Shown here piece by piece: positions 43,522 to 52,378 of a stretch of DNA of 64,000 nt (its first letter is position 1; each line of letters starts with the position of its first letter). The position numbers and the translations under genes were made by a program. Origin of the DNA: DASYKT01 sp963718105. Its GTDB lineage: Bacteria > Acidobacteriota > Blastocatellia > Pyrinomonadales > Pyrinomonadaceae. The stretch is from assembly GCA_963718105.1 (NCBI GenBank), contig OY970352.1, forward strand, positions 3,720,001-3,784,000, given 5' to 3'. The notes under the pieces were generated by a model. It was given only the letters and a program-made list of their open reading frames with translations, searched no databases and was not told the DNA's origin.

Positions 43522-44001
43522 ATGGCACCATTAGTATTTTTATTTGGTTCATTCTTTCTGTTTCTCCTGATCAACAGGTTTATTCTCAAAAACAGGTTCA
43601 GCTTTTCATTTATCGGCAGGGCGGCGCTTTCTGTCATGCTGATAGTTACCGGCTCCGCACATTTTGCCGCTCCTGATCTGATGATCGCGATGATGCCCGA
43701 TGTAATGCCGATCAAGCGTGAAATAGTTTATCTGACCGGCGTACTGGAATTTCTTGCCGTCATCGGCCTGTTGACCGAAAGGTTTTCAAAGCTGACAGCG
43801 ATCATGCTGATAATATTTTTTATCTGCATTCTTCCGGCCAACATTGTCGGCAGTTTTAAAGAGGTACCGATCGGCGGCATGGAAAACGGGCCCGCATATC
43901 TCTATTTCAGGATCCCGCTGCAGATCTTTTTTATTTTATGGGCTTATTATTTCGGGATAAGGATAAACAGGAAAGCATTAAGTTTTGAATCCCGCCTTTA
44001 G
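43522..44001 (+). CDS. DoxX-like membrane protein
   Basis: The 159-residue protein has four to five membrane helices. The pattern GRAALSVMLIVTGSAHFAAPDLMIAMMPDVMP then LTGVLEFLAVIGLLTERFSKLTAI matches the DoxX family. These proteins are small quinone/redox membrane proteins of largely unknown function. It lies 68 bases after the Gfo/Idh/MocA gene on the same strand. Confidence 0.8.
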   Translation: MAPLVFLFGSFFLFLLINRFILKNRFSFSFIGRAALSVMLIVTGSAHFAAPDLMIAMMPDVMPIKREIVYLTGVLEFLAVIGLLTERFSKLTAIMLIIFFICILPANIVGSFKEVPIGGMENGPAYLYFRIPLQIFFILWAYYFGIRINRKALSFESRL

Positions 44002-44013
44002 GCGTTCTAAGAC

Positions 44014-44110
44014 TCCCCTCCTTACAAAGGAGGGGTGCCGCTTTAGCAGCGGGGTGGTTCTTTCTTTCGAACGCCCCGCGTTCGTTGCGGGCAGGGATGC
44101 CCGCGCTCCA
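44014..44110. repeat. hairpin and REP-like element between convergent genes
   Basis: CCCCTCCTT/AAGGAGGGG makes a strong hairpin near 44014-44035. GAACGCCCCGCGTTC follows, and then the inverse-oriented GGGCAGGGATGCCCGC-GCTCC unit ending at 44110. It lies between the DoxX gene and the M28 peptidase gene and may terminate both. Confidence 0.7.
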
Positions 44111-44113
44111 TAG

Positions 44114-46015
44114 CTACTTCCTTGCCGCGGGCACTATCTTCATCGTAACTTTTTCGGTGCCGCGCACGACGATGATCTCGTATTCCTCGCCGGCTTTCAT
44201 CTCGCCCAGGACATAAGTGTAGTCGCTGATATTGCGAATTTCTTTTCCCGCCAGCATCACGATCTTGTCGCCCGGCTTCACACCTGCTTTCGCCGCCGGT
44301 GAGCCGTCACGCACGCCGTCGAGCAGCAACCCGTCATTATTCCCTTCCGCGTAGTTAGGCACGGTACCCAGTGAAACGCTAAAAGTTGAGCGGCCCATAC
44401 TCGAGCTTTTCGCGACGGTGTAAGTAGGCCTGGCCGGATTTCCGTCGATACTTTTAATGATCTCGGAAATGTAAGAGATTATATGGCTTTCGCCTGCGTA
44501 ATTGATCTTGTCCGCGGTGTCGGAAGGTTTGTGATAATCTTCGTGGGCGCCGGTAAAAAAGAACAGCACCGGGATCTGCTTGCCGTAAAAAGAAGAGTGG
44601 TCCGACGGGCCAAATCCGTCTTCGCTCAGCGCCAGGTCAAATTTATTTAACGGCGGCACGGATGTTTTGATATTCGTAGCGCCGTTTGTCGCATTGCCGG
44701 CGGGGATAACCGCTGCTTCATTAATATTTTTTCCCTCGATCAGCGCCTTCCATTCCGTCGCGGTACCGATCCCGCCGATGCTAAGCTTGCCGTCTCTCAG
44801 ACGCCCGACCATATCCATATTGATCATCGCGATGGTCTTATCGAGCGGAAACACCGGATCATTGGTATAAGCTTTTGATCCCAGCAGGCCTTCTTCTTCA
44901 CCGCTGAAGCACATAAAAATAAGAGTGCGTTTATTATTCTTTGCTTTCGCGAATTGGCGCGCCAGCTCCATCACGGCCGCCGTGCCGGAAGCATTATCGT
45001 CCGCCCCATGATGTATCTCGGTTGAATTGACCGCCAGGCTGCTCGGCCCGCCATGGCCCAAATGGTCGTAGTGCGCTCCGATTATGATCGCTTCATTTTT
45101 CAATTGCGGATCGGTGCCTTCTAAAATGCCGATAACATTTGTTGCTTCGACCTGTTTTTTTACCAGGTCAACTTTTATTTCCGCCGAAGCTTTGGGGCGG
45201 CCGGAGAGATTTAGTTTTATCTCACCCGCTTCCTTTCGCAGGCCGATCCATTGCTCATCTTTTTTTAATTCTTCTTCGCTATTGTCTCCCAAAAGGAGCG
45301 CCCCGACCGTGCGTGCTATCACAGCGGCGGGAATGGCCGTATCTCCTAAAGTCTGGTCAAATTTAAGCTGCGCTAGTTTATCGTCTTCGAGTTTTGTTTC
45401 AGCGGAGATCACCAGCAGCGCTTTGGCGCCCTTATCGTGAGCGATCTTTGCCTTGACGCGCACGTCGCTAAAACGCATGAACGGCGAGTGCGGATTTCCC
45501 GCGTCAGGCGCGCCGCTAAAAACGAGCACGATCTTGTCTTTTACATCCAGGCCGGCATATTCGTCGACCTTCGCTTCTTCCGATACGATGCCGTAACCGG
45601 CAAAGATTATATCGGTATTCGGCAGCGAGCCGTTCGAAGAAAAACCGGCCGGCATCCAGTTAGATCTCAAATTGATCGCGGCGGACATCTGCGGCAGCGT
45701 TATTTTTAGCGCGTTATTCTTACCGAGCTCGACGCCGGAAAAATATGGGAACGAGCGAAGATAAGATCCCTTTAAGCCCGGTTTAAGTTTTAGCGCAGTA
45801 AATCGGCCGGCGATATAGCTCGCCGCCGAGATCGCGCCCGCCGAACCTGTCTCGCGGCCTTCGAGTTTATCGGAAGCGAGGTAGGTCACATCCGCGCGTA
45901 AGCGCTCCTGCATCGCATCCGGCTTGGCCGCCCCTGTGGCTGCCGCGGGTTTTTGCGCAGAAATACTAACCGCTAACGAAACTAAAAGAAGAAAACTGAA
46001 TAATTGCTTTTTCAT
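44114..46015 (-). CDS. secreted M28 zinc aminopeptidase with PDZ domain
   Basis: The 633-residue exported protein has a signal peptide (cleavage near ISAQ). The M28 peptidase domain carries the paired zinc ligands: His in GAHYDHLGHG, Asp in HHGADDNASG, the catalytic Glu-Glu in CFSGEEEGLLGS, Asp in MINMDMVGRL and His in EDYHKPSD. A protease-associated (PA) insert occurs at about 130-215. A PDZ domain ends the protein (LLLDGVRDGSPAAKAGVKPGDKIVMLAGKEI). It degrades peptides outside the cytoplasm. It overlaps the upstream gene by four bases and is last in a three-gene operon. Confidence 0.87.
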   Translation of the reverse strand: MKKQLFSFLLLVSLAVSISAQKPAAATGAAKPDAMQERLRADVTYLASDKLEGRETGSAGAISAASYIAGRFTALKLKPGLKGSYLRSFPYFSGVELGKNNALKITLPQMSAAINLRSNWMPAGFSSNGSLPNTDIIFAGYGIVSEEAKVDEYAGLDVKDKIVLVFSGAPDAGNPHSPFMRFSDVRVKAKIAHDKGAKALLVISAETKLEDDKLAQLKFDQTLGDTAIPAAVIARTVGALLLGDNSEEELKKDEQWIGLRKEAGEIKLNLSGRPKASAEIKVDLVKKQVEATNVIGILEGTDPQLKNEAIIIGAHYDHLGHGGPSSLAVNSTEIHHGADDNASGTAAVMELARQFAKAKNNKRTLIFMCFSGEEEGLLGSKAYTNDPVFPLDKTIAMINMDMVGRLRDGKLSIGGIGTATEWKALIEGKNINEAAVIPAGNATNGATNIKTSVPPLNKFDLALSEDGFGPSDHSSFYGKQIPVLFFFTGAHEDYHKPSDTADKINYAGESHIISYISEIIKSIDGNPARPTYTVAKSSSMGRSTFSVSLGTVPNYAEGNNDGLLLDGVRDGSPAAKAGVKPGDKIVMLAGKEIRNISDYTYVLGEMKAGEEYEIIVVRGTEKVTMKIVPAARK

Positions 46016-46587
46016 AACTTAATAGACTTCACGAAAATATCTTTGATCTTAATACTGTCTTGAGTTACCCCTTTGACCGTAGCCGCATCTTTTAAGGTCA
46101 GCTTGTCGCGCTTTTTATCAGCATCGATAATGCGAATGGCTTTGCCGGCGGAAAAATAAACTCTGCGCTCCGCCGGAACCTCTTCATCATTTTCCGGCTT
46201 CATAAAATAAAAGATCAGTGCGCCGCTTTTGTCATAAAGAAATTCCTGATAATACGAGCGCGATGAAATGTTCTGCCGCACCTTTACCATCACCAATTCA
46301 TCCGGGTATAAATGCTCTTCGCTATCGCCGCCGCGGTAAAAGAACTTGTAGGTCAACACATAGTTGCCGACGGCGCGCCATTGATGGCCGCGCTTATTGA
46401 TCACCAACTCGTTCATCACCAGTTCGCCAAACTCACCCTGGTCGTCTTCTTCTTCGGCCGCCCTGGCTTTTTCCGCGATCTCATCATAGAACGCGCGGAT
46501 CTTCTCAACCCTCTTATCGAGCGTCTGCGCGAAAACAGCGCCGGTAAATAACAGAATAAAGAAAAATCCCAGCAAATATTTTTTCAT
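46012..46587 (-). CDS. hypothetical exported protein
   Basis: The 191-residue protein starts MKKYLLGFFFILLFTGAVFAQ at 46587; the longer in-frame reading to 46740 runs into unlike sequence. A signal peptide ends near residue 21. The body is beta-rich with NKRGHQWRAVGNYVLTYKFFYRGG and HLYPDELVMVKVRQNISSRSYYQEFLY. I do not recognise it. It overlaps the peptidase start by four bases (ATGA). Confidence 0.65.
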   Translation of the reverse strand: MKKYLLGFFFILLFTGAVFAQTLDKRVEKIRAFYDEIAEKARAAEEEDDQGEFGELVMNELVINKRGHQWRAVGNYVLTYKFFYRGGDSEEHLYPDELVMVKVRQNISSRSYYQEFLYDKSGALIFYFMKPENDEEVPAERRVYFSAGKAIRIIDADKKRDKLTLKDAATVKGVTQDSIKIKDIFVKSIKL

Positions 46588-46598
46588 ATAGTAAAACT

Positions 46599-46606
46599 GG
46601 GAGCGC
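46599..46606 (-). repeat. solitary REP head GGGAGCGC
   Basis: Only the eight-base head of the GGGAGCGC family is present, before the hypothetical protein gene start and after the TolB-like gene. It lacks the hairpin. Confidence 0.4.
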
Positions 46607-46618
46607 AGGCAAACATTT

Positions 46619-47665
46619 TTACCAAACCCAATCGGCGATGAAGACATTGGTGTCGCCTTGTTTCTCGGCGTTGCGGTTCGAGGCAAAGACCAGCTTCTTG
46701 CCGTCGGGCGAAAACATCGGGAACCCGTCAAAAGTTTCATTGAACGTGACCTGTTCCAGTCCTGTACCGTCGACGTTTATCAGGGCCAGATCGAAATTGC
46801 GTTTGCGCGCGTCGGTGGCGAAATAATTGGTGCAGAAAATTATGCGTTTGCCGTCTGGCGTAAAGTACGGGGCAAATGAAGCCACGCCGAGATTCGTGAT
46901 CTGTTTTTTATTCGAGCCGTCGGCATTCATCGTCCACACTTCAAACACCGTCGGCTGTACCAGATTTTGCGAAAGGCGTTCTTTATAGAGCGCGATATCG
47001 GCGTCGGTCTTCGGATGGCTGCCGCGATAAACTATCTGCTTGCTGTCCGGCGAGAAAAAAGCCCCACCGTCATAGCCGAGTTCGGTGGTCAGGCGCTTTA
47101 CATTTTTACCGTCCGTATTCATCACATAGAGATCGAGATCGCCATCGCGCGTCGAGGTAAAAATGATCTTTTTCCCGTCGGGCGAGATCGTGGCTTCCGC
47201 ATCATAGCCTGGTGTGTCGGTCATTTTCTTGATGCCGGTACCGTCAGGTTTTGAAGTATAAATATCGTAATCGGGATAGATCGCCCAGACGTAGCCTTTA
47301 GAGTAGTCCGGGTTCGGCGGGCACTCTTTTTTGCCGCCGAAGGTCGAAGCGTAAAGCACTTTTTTCCCGCCTTTGAAAAAATACGAGCAGGTCGTGCGGC
47401 CTTCCGCGTTTGAAACCATCTTAACCCCGGACCCGTCGATATTCATGCGGTAGATCTGGTCGCAGCCGCGCCCGTCGCGTTTCGATTGAAAAATAAGCTG
47501 CTTGCCGTCAAAGGAAAAATACGCCTCGGCGTTTTCCCCGCCATTTGTTAATTGCCGGATATTTTTCAGGTGTTTTTCGCCGGGGGCGGCCAGTGAATTA
47601 TTTTGTGCGAAAATCGCGGCCGAACAGGTTATAATTAAAAAGTACAATAAAAATGCTTGTTTCAT
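46619..47665 (-). CDS. exported TolB-like PD40 beta-propeller protein
   Basis: The 348-residue protein begins MKQAFLLYFLIITCSAAIFAQ at 47665, a signal peptide. The rest is a six- or seven-bladed propeller of PD40 repeats: 'xFSPDGKKIIFxSxRDGxxDIYxMNxDGxxxxxLT' appears as SPDGKKIIFTSTRDGDLDLYVMNTDG, SPDSKQIVYRGS and SPDGKKLVFASNRNAEK. It resembles TolB or the propeller of prolyl oligopeptidase-like proteins and probably binds a partner. First gene of the M28 operon; an upstream start at 47698 is less likely. Confidence 0.83.
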   Translation of the reverse strand: MKQAFLLYFLIITCSAAIFAQNNSLAAPGEKHLKNIRQLTNGGENAEAYFSFDGKQLIFQSKRDGRGCDQIYRMNIDGSGVKMVSNAEGRTTCSYFFKGGKKVLYASTFGGKKECPPNPDYSKGYVWAIYPDYDIYTSKPDGTGIKKMTDTPGYDAEATISPDGKKIIFTSTRDGDLDLYVMNTDGKNVKRLTTELGYDGGAFFSPDSKQIVYRGSHPKTDADIALYKERLSQNLVQPTVFEVWTMNADGSNKKQITNLGVASFAPYFTPDGKRIIFCTNYFATDARKRNFDLALINVDGTGLEQVTFNETFDGFPMFSPDGKKLVFASNRNAEKQGDTNVFIADWVW

Positions 47666-47796
47666 GCGCTCAATCATAGCATTACAGCTCCATTTCACTG
47701 AATCTGAGAGAATAAGTTAGACGAATAATAAAGTTAAGCGAGCTTGATTATTATTCGCTAAAATTATAAAAAAGTTTCTAAATTTCAATAATACAT

Positions 47797-48618
47797 ATGC
47801 TTTTCGAAACGAACAAAGAAGTGCTGGACTGGTATGAACGACAAGAGCGTTCCCTGACAAAGGAGTTTATAGATAATATTCCCTGGGACGAGGTCAAAAA
47901 CTACCACCTGGACGAACGTTTTGTGCGCGTGCTGCTATATATGCGCGATGTGGAAAAATTTACCGAAGAATATCACAACCACATGCTGCGTACGCCTACC
48001 GGCAAAGACCCGGTCATCCGCAAATTTATGGAACGCTGGGGTGTCGAGGAGTGCACGCACGGCGACGTTCTGAACCGCTTTTTGAACGAGGCCGGCTACC
48101 CGACCGAGGATAAGTGGTACGAGCATCTGAAACGCGATATCACTTTTTCCTACAAGGCGAATATCCGGCTGATCACGACCATTACCAATCTGATCGGCAA
48201 AAAATTTACCGCCACGCACATGTCGTTCGGCGCGATCAACGAGCTGTGTACCGCACAGAGCTATCGCCGGATGAAAGCCATCTCCGATCACCCGATCTTA
48301 AATAAACTGCTGACCGCGATCATCCGCGAGGAATCCATCCATACCACCTTTTACTGGAGCGTGGCGCGCCTGGAGCTGCGCAAATCGGGCGGCGCGCAAA
48401 AACTGGCGCGTTTTATCATCGATAAAACCTGGGTTCCGGTGGGACAGGGTTTAAAGTCGGCCAAGGACGCGAGGTATGCGGTGAAAACCCTATTTCACGG
48501 TGAAGGCGGTTTTGAACAACTGCAGCGAAATGTGACCGGGCGCGTGCGCCAGCTTCCCGGGTTTGACGGGTTGACCAAGGTCGATGAAGTGCTGGGCAGC
48601 ATTATCTTTGCCGAATAA
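47797..48618 (+). CDS. acyl-ACP desaturase-like diiron protein
   Basis: The 273-residue protein is helical and has two EExxH motifs: EECTH (about residue 87) and EESIH (about residue 180). Those supply the ligands for a diiron centre of the ferritin-like acyl-ACP desaturase family. The reaction, insertion of a double bond into an acyl-ACP or a related oxidation, is inferred from this motif. Its N-terminus (LDWYERQERSLTKEFIDNIPWDEVKNYHLDER) differs from plant enzymes. Gene stands alone, convergent with serC. Confidence 0.82.
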   Translation: MLFETNKEVLDWYERQERSLTKEFIDNIPWDEVKNYHLDERFVRVLLYMRDVEKFTEEYHNHMLRTPTGKDPVIRKFMERWGVEECTHGDVLNRFLNEAGYPTEDKWYEHLKRDITFSYKANIRLITTITNLIGKKFTATHMSFGAINELCTAQSYRRMKAISDHPILNKLLTAIIREESIHTTFYWSVARLELRKSGGAQKLARFIIDKTWVPVGQGLKSAKDARYAVKTLFHGEGGFEQLQRNVTGRVRQLPGFDGLTKVDEVLGSIIFAE

Positions 48619-48623
48619 CTAAA

Positions 48624-49736
48624 CTAGCCTCGCTGCGCGAAATCCTTCATAAATTCTATTAATTTTTCGACGCCTTCTTTCGGGAAGGCGTTGTAGATAG
48701 AGGCGCGAATTCCGCCCACGCTGCGGTGCCCGCGCAACCCGTCGAGCCCCTGCGTCAAAGCTTCCTCGCAAAACTTCTCTTCTAATTCCGCCGTAGGCAG
48801 ATTAAAAGTTACGTTCATCAGCGAACGCGCGTCGCGCTCGGCCCGGCCGCGATAATACCCGTCACTTTTATCGAGCGCGTCATAGAGCAATTTTGCCTTG
48901 GCTTCATTTTCCCGCTGCATCGCCGCCAGCCCGCCCTTTTCCTTTAGCCAGCCGCAGACCAGATCGATAATGTAGATCCCGAAAGTATTCGGCGTATTTC
49001 CGCGCGAACCGTTTTCGGCGTGGTAGCGATAATCGAGCATCTTGTGCTGGCCCGCGGGTACGCGTTCCAACATTTCATCGCTAATAATTACCAGCGTGAT
49101 CCCCGCCGGGCCGATGTTTTTTTGCGCCCCGGCGTAGATCATCGAATACTTGGAAATGTCGATCGGTTTGGACAGAATATTGGAAGAAGCATCGCAGATG
49201 ACGGGTGTTATGCCGCCATCGAGGTCATAGCTAAACTCAACACCATCAATAGTTTCGTTAGATACATAATGAAGATAGCGGGCGTTTGGGTCGAACTTTA
49301 ACTCTTCCTGTCCGGGGATGGTCGTGAAACTGTCTGCCTCGGAATCGTAGACGATATTTACATTTCCGCACCGGCGCGCTTCGGCGGCGGCCTTCTTTCC
49401 CCAGATGCCGGTGATGACAAAATCAGCCGAAGCGCCCCCCGGCTCATTGGCCGCCAAAAAATTCATCGGCACCATATTGAATTGCAGCGAAGCACCGCCT
49501 TGCAAAAAAAGTATCTGATAGTTGTCCGGCACCGAAAGTATGTCTTTGATACCGCGTCGCGCATCATCCAGAATTTTGTCAAAGATCTTTGAGCGGTGGC
49601 TGATTTCCATCACCGACATTCCGCTGCCGTTAATTGAAAGCAGTTCGTCACGCGCCTGTTCCAAAACGGGTAAGGGCAGCATCGCCGGGCCGGAGCTGAA
49701 ATTGAAAATTCTTTCGCTGGAAGTTTTTACCTGCAT
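48624..49736 (-). CDS. serC: phosphoserine aminotransferase
   Basis: The 370-residue PLP enzyme makes phosphoserine from 3-phosphohydroxypyruvate. It has the FSSGPAMLP start, the SerC-specific LFLQGGASLQFNMVPMNF, and the PLP Lys in YAGAQKNIGPAG. ATG 49736 leaves four bases to the upstream SDR stop; the six extra residues of the longer reading would overlap it. Its position next to the SDR gene suggests a joint operon, although function does not link them obviously. Confidence 0.94.
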   Translation of the reverse strand: MQVKTSSERIFNFSSGPAMLPLPVLEQARDELLSINGSGMSVMEISHRSKIFDKILDDARRGIKDILSVPDNYQILFLQGGASLQFNMVPMNFLAANEPGGASADFVITGIWGKKAAAEARRCGNVNIVYDSEADSFTTIPGQEELKFDPNARYLHYVSNETIDGVEFSYDLDGGITPVICDASSNILSKPIDISKYSMIYAGAQKNIGPAGITLVIISDEMLERVPAGQHKMLDYRYHAENGSRGNTPNTFGIYIIDLVCGWLKEKGGLAAMQRENEAKAKLLYDALDKSDGYYRGRAERDARSLMNVTFNLPTAELEEKFCEEALTQGLDGLRGHRSVGGIRASIYNAFPKEGVEKLIEFMKDFAQRG

Positions 49737-49740
49737 CAAA

Positions 49741-50523
49741 TTATTTTTTACCAAATTTTCCCCGCAGCGCGTTTCCGATCACTCTCGTTATCAAACTGTT
49801 CGGCGTAATGGTAACGGCATAGGCCACAAATTTATTCATCGCGCCGGAGATGACCACGGTCTTTTTTCGTTCGACCCCGCGCAAGGCCGTATCGACCACC
49901 TGCTCCGGTGTTTGCATTCCTTTTAACTTGAAAGGGTCGCTGATCCTGGCGGCGGCGAAAAAATTAGTATCGGTCACACCGGGGCAAAGCGCCGTGACCT
50001 GGATGCCATAAGGACGATTTTCGGCGGCAATGCCTTCGGTAAACGCGGTCACAAAGGCTTTGCTCGCGGCGTAAGTCGACATAAAAGGAAGCGGCTGAAA
50101 ACTGATCGTTGAGGAAACATTGATGATAGTTCCACGCTTTCGTTCGCGCATCTGCGGAAGATAGCGATGGGTCAGCGCCACCAGCGCGCGCACATTAAGA
50201 TCGACCATTTCCAATTCACGCTCGAGCGGAAGCTCGGCAAAGTCGCCCATCGAACCAAAACCCGCGTTGTTGATCAGCCAGTCTATTTCAAAGCCGTGTT
50301 TCTGTGTTTCTTCAAAAAGCCGCTCATCGGCATCGTGCCCCGACAGATCAAGCGCGACATAGTGAGCGATGATCTTATGCTCAAGCATCAGTTCGTCGCA
50401 GAGCTCGTGCAGCTTTTTTTCCGAACGCGCCACTAGTACAAGATCGTGCTTTTTTGCCGCCAACTTGCGCGCAAAAACCTCGCCTATCCCGCTCGATGCT
50501 CCTGTTATTAACGTATAAGCCAT
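49741..50523 (-). CDS. short-chain dehydrogenase/reductase
   Basis: The 260-residue protein is a classical SDR. It has the Rossmann motif TGASSGIGEV (TGxxxGxG), the NAG/NNAG motif INNAGFG and the catalytic Tyr-Lys pair in YAASKAF, with the Ser in NVSSTISF. The substrate is unknown. It precedes serC closely on the same strand. Confidence 0.9.
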   Translation of the reverse strand: MAYTLITGASSGIGEVFARKLAAKKHDLVLVARSEKKLHELCDELMLEHKIIAHYVALDLSGHDADERLFEETQKHGFEIDWLINNAGFGSMGDFAELPLERELEMVDLNVRALVALTHRYLPQMRERKRGTIINVSSTISFQPLPFMSTYAASKAFVTAFTEGIAAENRPYGIQVTALCPGVTDTNFFAAARISDPFKLKGMQTPEQVVDTALRGVERKKTVVISGAMNKFVAYAVTITPNSLITRVIGNALRGKFGKK

Positions 50524-50556
50524 AGTCGATACATTATCGTAACAAAAGAAAAATTA

Positions 50557-50707
50557 ACCACAAAGACACTAAGCACACAAAGAAGAATTCAAACAGGGAT
50601 GGACAGGATGAACGGGATAAAGAAAAAATACTGAACCCGTCTTTATTTAATCCCTTTCTTCCCCTTTATCCCTGTAAAATTCTTTGTGTGCTTTGTGTCT
50701 TTGTGGT
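50557..50707. repeat. 150-base inverted repeat of 'phrase-like' dispersed repeats
   Basis: The left arm, ACCACAAAGACACTAAGCAC and onward to 50590, pairs with the right arm near 50679-50707. Inside, CAGGGATGGACAGGATGAACGGGATAAAG (split here as a 29-base unit at 50594-50622) pairs loosely with the CTTTATCCCTG unit at 50641-50674. These motifs are seen widely in bacterial genomes in single copies; here they are nested as a palindrome between the SDR and exonuclease genes. Confidence 0.65.
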
Positions 50708-50715
50708 AAAAAATC

Positions 50716-51552
50716 TTAATATTCCCATTTGGCGAGAAAATCTTTGATGTGCGCGCGGCCGGTTTTTTGCGATTCCGCCAGCAGGAAATTGTAGAAGTTT
50801 TCCTGTTCGGCGGCATAGTCTGCGTCTTCAAAAAATCCGCAAAAATGTGCCAGGCGAAGCCAGACAAGATAGGTGTTAAGCGTATCTATCTCATTGTAAG
50901 CAATGATCTTAGGCAGCTCACCCGCAAGCCATAGATCGGGGACCTGTTTGCCGTCCATATCGATCTTGCCGGGAAAACCGCACATCTTAGCCAGCTCATT
51001 AAGCGAGGGCGTCTGGCGCAGATTCGGGCCGCAAAGCAGCTTTAATATATCGATGTGCCATTCGCCGTAATCGGTGTAGTAGTCGCGGCCTTCCCACGGT
51101 TTGTCGGGACGCAGGTTAAATTCTTTTGCCTCTATGTCATTGACCATCGCGCGCTGTACTAAAACGCGAATATCGGAATTGAGCGAGTTAAAGCCGACCA
51201 GTTGCGGTTTGCGTTCGCCCACGTAATGCAGGAACTTGGCGAGCAGAACGGCTTCGTCTTTTTCCTCTGGATCTTCGGGCATCGAGTGCAAACGAAAAAC
51301 GACCTGCGTCTCCCCATCGATGCTTTCCAGATTGCGCGAAAGAAATGCGATCGATACCACGCGCGAAAAAAGATATTTCAAAAACGGCATCGGCTTTTCT
51401 TCCGTTGCGCCGGCATGCTTCCAAAGCGCTTCGAAAGCTTCGCGCTCGGTCGCGCCCTCCGGCAGATCGCATAACCGTTTTGCGGCCACCCAGTCCGGCA
51501 CCCATTCCAAGTCGTAAAACCAGATGCGTTGATGAATTCCGTTTTTAAGCAT
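50716..51552 (-). CDS. predicted 3'-5' exonuclease, PolB exonuclease-like
   Basis: The 278-residue protein belongs to the family of predicted 3'-5' exonucleases related to the exonuclease domain of DNA polymerase B. The DnaQ-like motifs are FYDLEWVPD (Exo I, D-x-E), VGFNSLNSDIRVLVQRAM (Exo II) and YNEIDTLNTYLVWLR (Exo III, D). There is no polymerase domain. Two metal ions should cut DNA or RNA ends, perhaps in repair. It stands alone, facing the small HTH pair. Confidence 0.8.
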   Translation of the reverse strand: MLKNGIHQRIWFYDLEWVPDWVAAKRLCDLPEGATEREAFEALWKHAGATEEKPMPFLKYLFSRVVSIAFLSRNLESIDGETQVVFRLHSMPEDPEEKDEAVLLAKFLHYVGERKPQLVGFNSLNSDIRVLVQRAMVNDIEAKEFNLRPDKPWEGRDYYTDYGEWHIDILKLLCGPNLRQTPSLNELAKMCGFPGKIDMDGKQVPDLWLAGELPKIIAYNEIDTLNTYLVWLRLAHFCGFFEDADYAAEQENFYNFLLAESQKTGRAHIKDFLAKWEY

Positions 51553-51699
51553 TCTCAGGGAGTTTACTTTAACTATTGTTGTAAAGCAAGATAAAAAGTG
51601 TGTTTTAGGGGCAATGAGATAAAATATTTCTCACATTTTTTCACTCTTTATCACATTTTCTGTTGCATTCAAGTGAATAATTTGTTATTTTGACGCCAT

Positions 51700-52146
51700 A
51701 TGAAATCTACTCTAGTTAAATGGATAAGGGAGAAAAAGAAAGAGCTAGAAAAAGTCGATCAGGACTTATTCCGACTCGCACAGCATAAAGTCGAACTTGA
51801 AAAGGTCATTTCTGGATTAGAAATTGCCGCTGAAGCACTGCCTCGGGAGGAAACGGAAAAAAAGGCAGAAAAAGAACTCCGTAACGGAAGTGATATGTTC
51901 AAAGTACGAGCTATTTTAAAAGCGATAGGTAAGCCTCTCCATATCGATAAAATAATAGAGCGATTAGGTGAAAGTCCTTCTAAAACCAAAAAGCAATCTC
52001 TAGTAGGGCAACTCGGTGCTTATGTTAGACGAGAGGAAATTTTCACTCGACCAGCTCCTAATACTTTCGGACTTTATGAGTTTGGAAAAAAATCTTATTT
52101 GGACAGTAAGTTCTATGAGGCTTATGAATATGAAAAGAGCAGATAA
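51700..52146 (+). CDS. coiled-coil plus HARE-HTH-like protein
   Basis: The 148-residue protein has an N-terminal coiled coil (about residues 5-55; heptad-like EKKKELEKVDQDLFRLAQHKVELEKVISGLEIA), then a winged-helix domain (about 68-130: MFKVRAILKAIGKPLHIDKIIERLGESPSKTKKQSLVGQLGAYV, then RREEIFTRPAPNTFGLYEF). The latter resembles the HARE-HTH/HB1 domain found next to nucleases and modifiers. It is AT-rich. A 61-residue membrane protein begins directly after its stop. I infer DNA contact by the HTH, but no partner enzyme is next to it. Confidence 0.7.
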   Translation: MKSTLVKWIREKKKELEKVDQDLFRLAQHKVELEKVISGLEIAAEALPREETEKKAEKELRNGSDMFKVRAILKAIGKPLHIDKIIERLGESPSKTKKQSLVGQLGAYVRREEIFTRPAPNTFGLYEFGKKSYLDSKFYEAYEYEKSR

Positions 52147-52332
52147 ATGAAACGCGGAAAAGAATTAAAGACCTCTAAGACAGAAAATCAGCTTCTAGAA
52201 AACGAACAATTCGCTAAGCTAGAATCACTGGTACTCCGGAGCGTTGTCTTCATTATCTTTCTCCTTGGTATAATTTTAGTCTTGGCGATCTGTTTTAAGC
52301 ATTTCTACGAACTTATGCGAACTTTATGGTAG
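52147..52332 (+). CDS. small single-pass membrane protein
   Basis: The 61-residue protein has a charged N-terminus of ~30 residues and one membrane helix (about 32-52: VLRSVVFIIFLLGIILVLAICF). Its ATG directly follows the stop of the HARE-HTH-like gene, so the two are translationally linked. AT-rich, no recognised family. It could anchor the coiled-coil partner at the membrane. Confidence 0.55.
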   Translation: MKRGKELKTSKTENQLLENEQFAKLESLVLRSVVFIIFLLGIILVLAICFKHFYELMRTLW

Positions 52333-52378
52333 TTACCTCTCTTTACTGCCGGTTTTAACTTGAATCAAGAAAGTTATT

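Noticed and set aside
44014..44110. CRISPR-like repeat array
   Set aside because: There are hairpins, but no regularly spaced identical repeats with unique spacers anywhere in the window.
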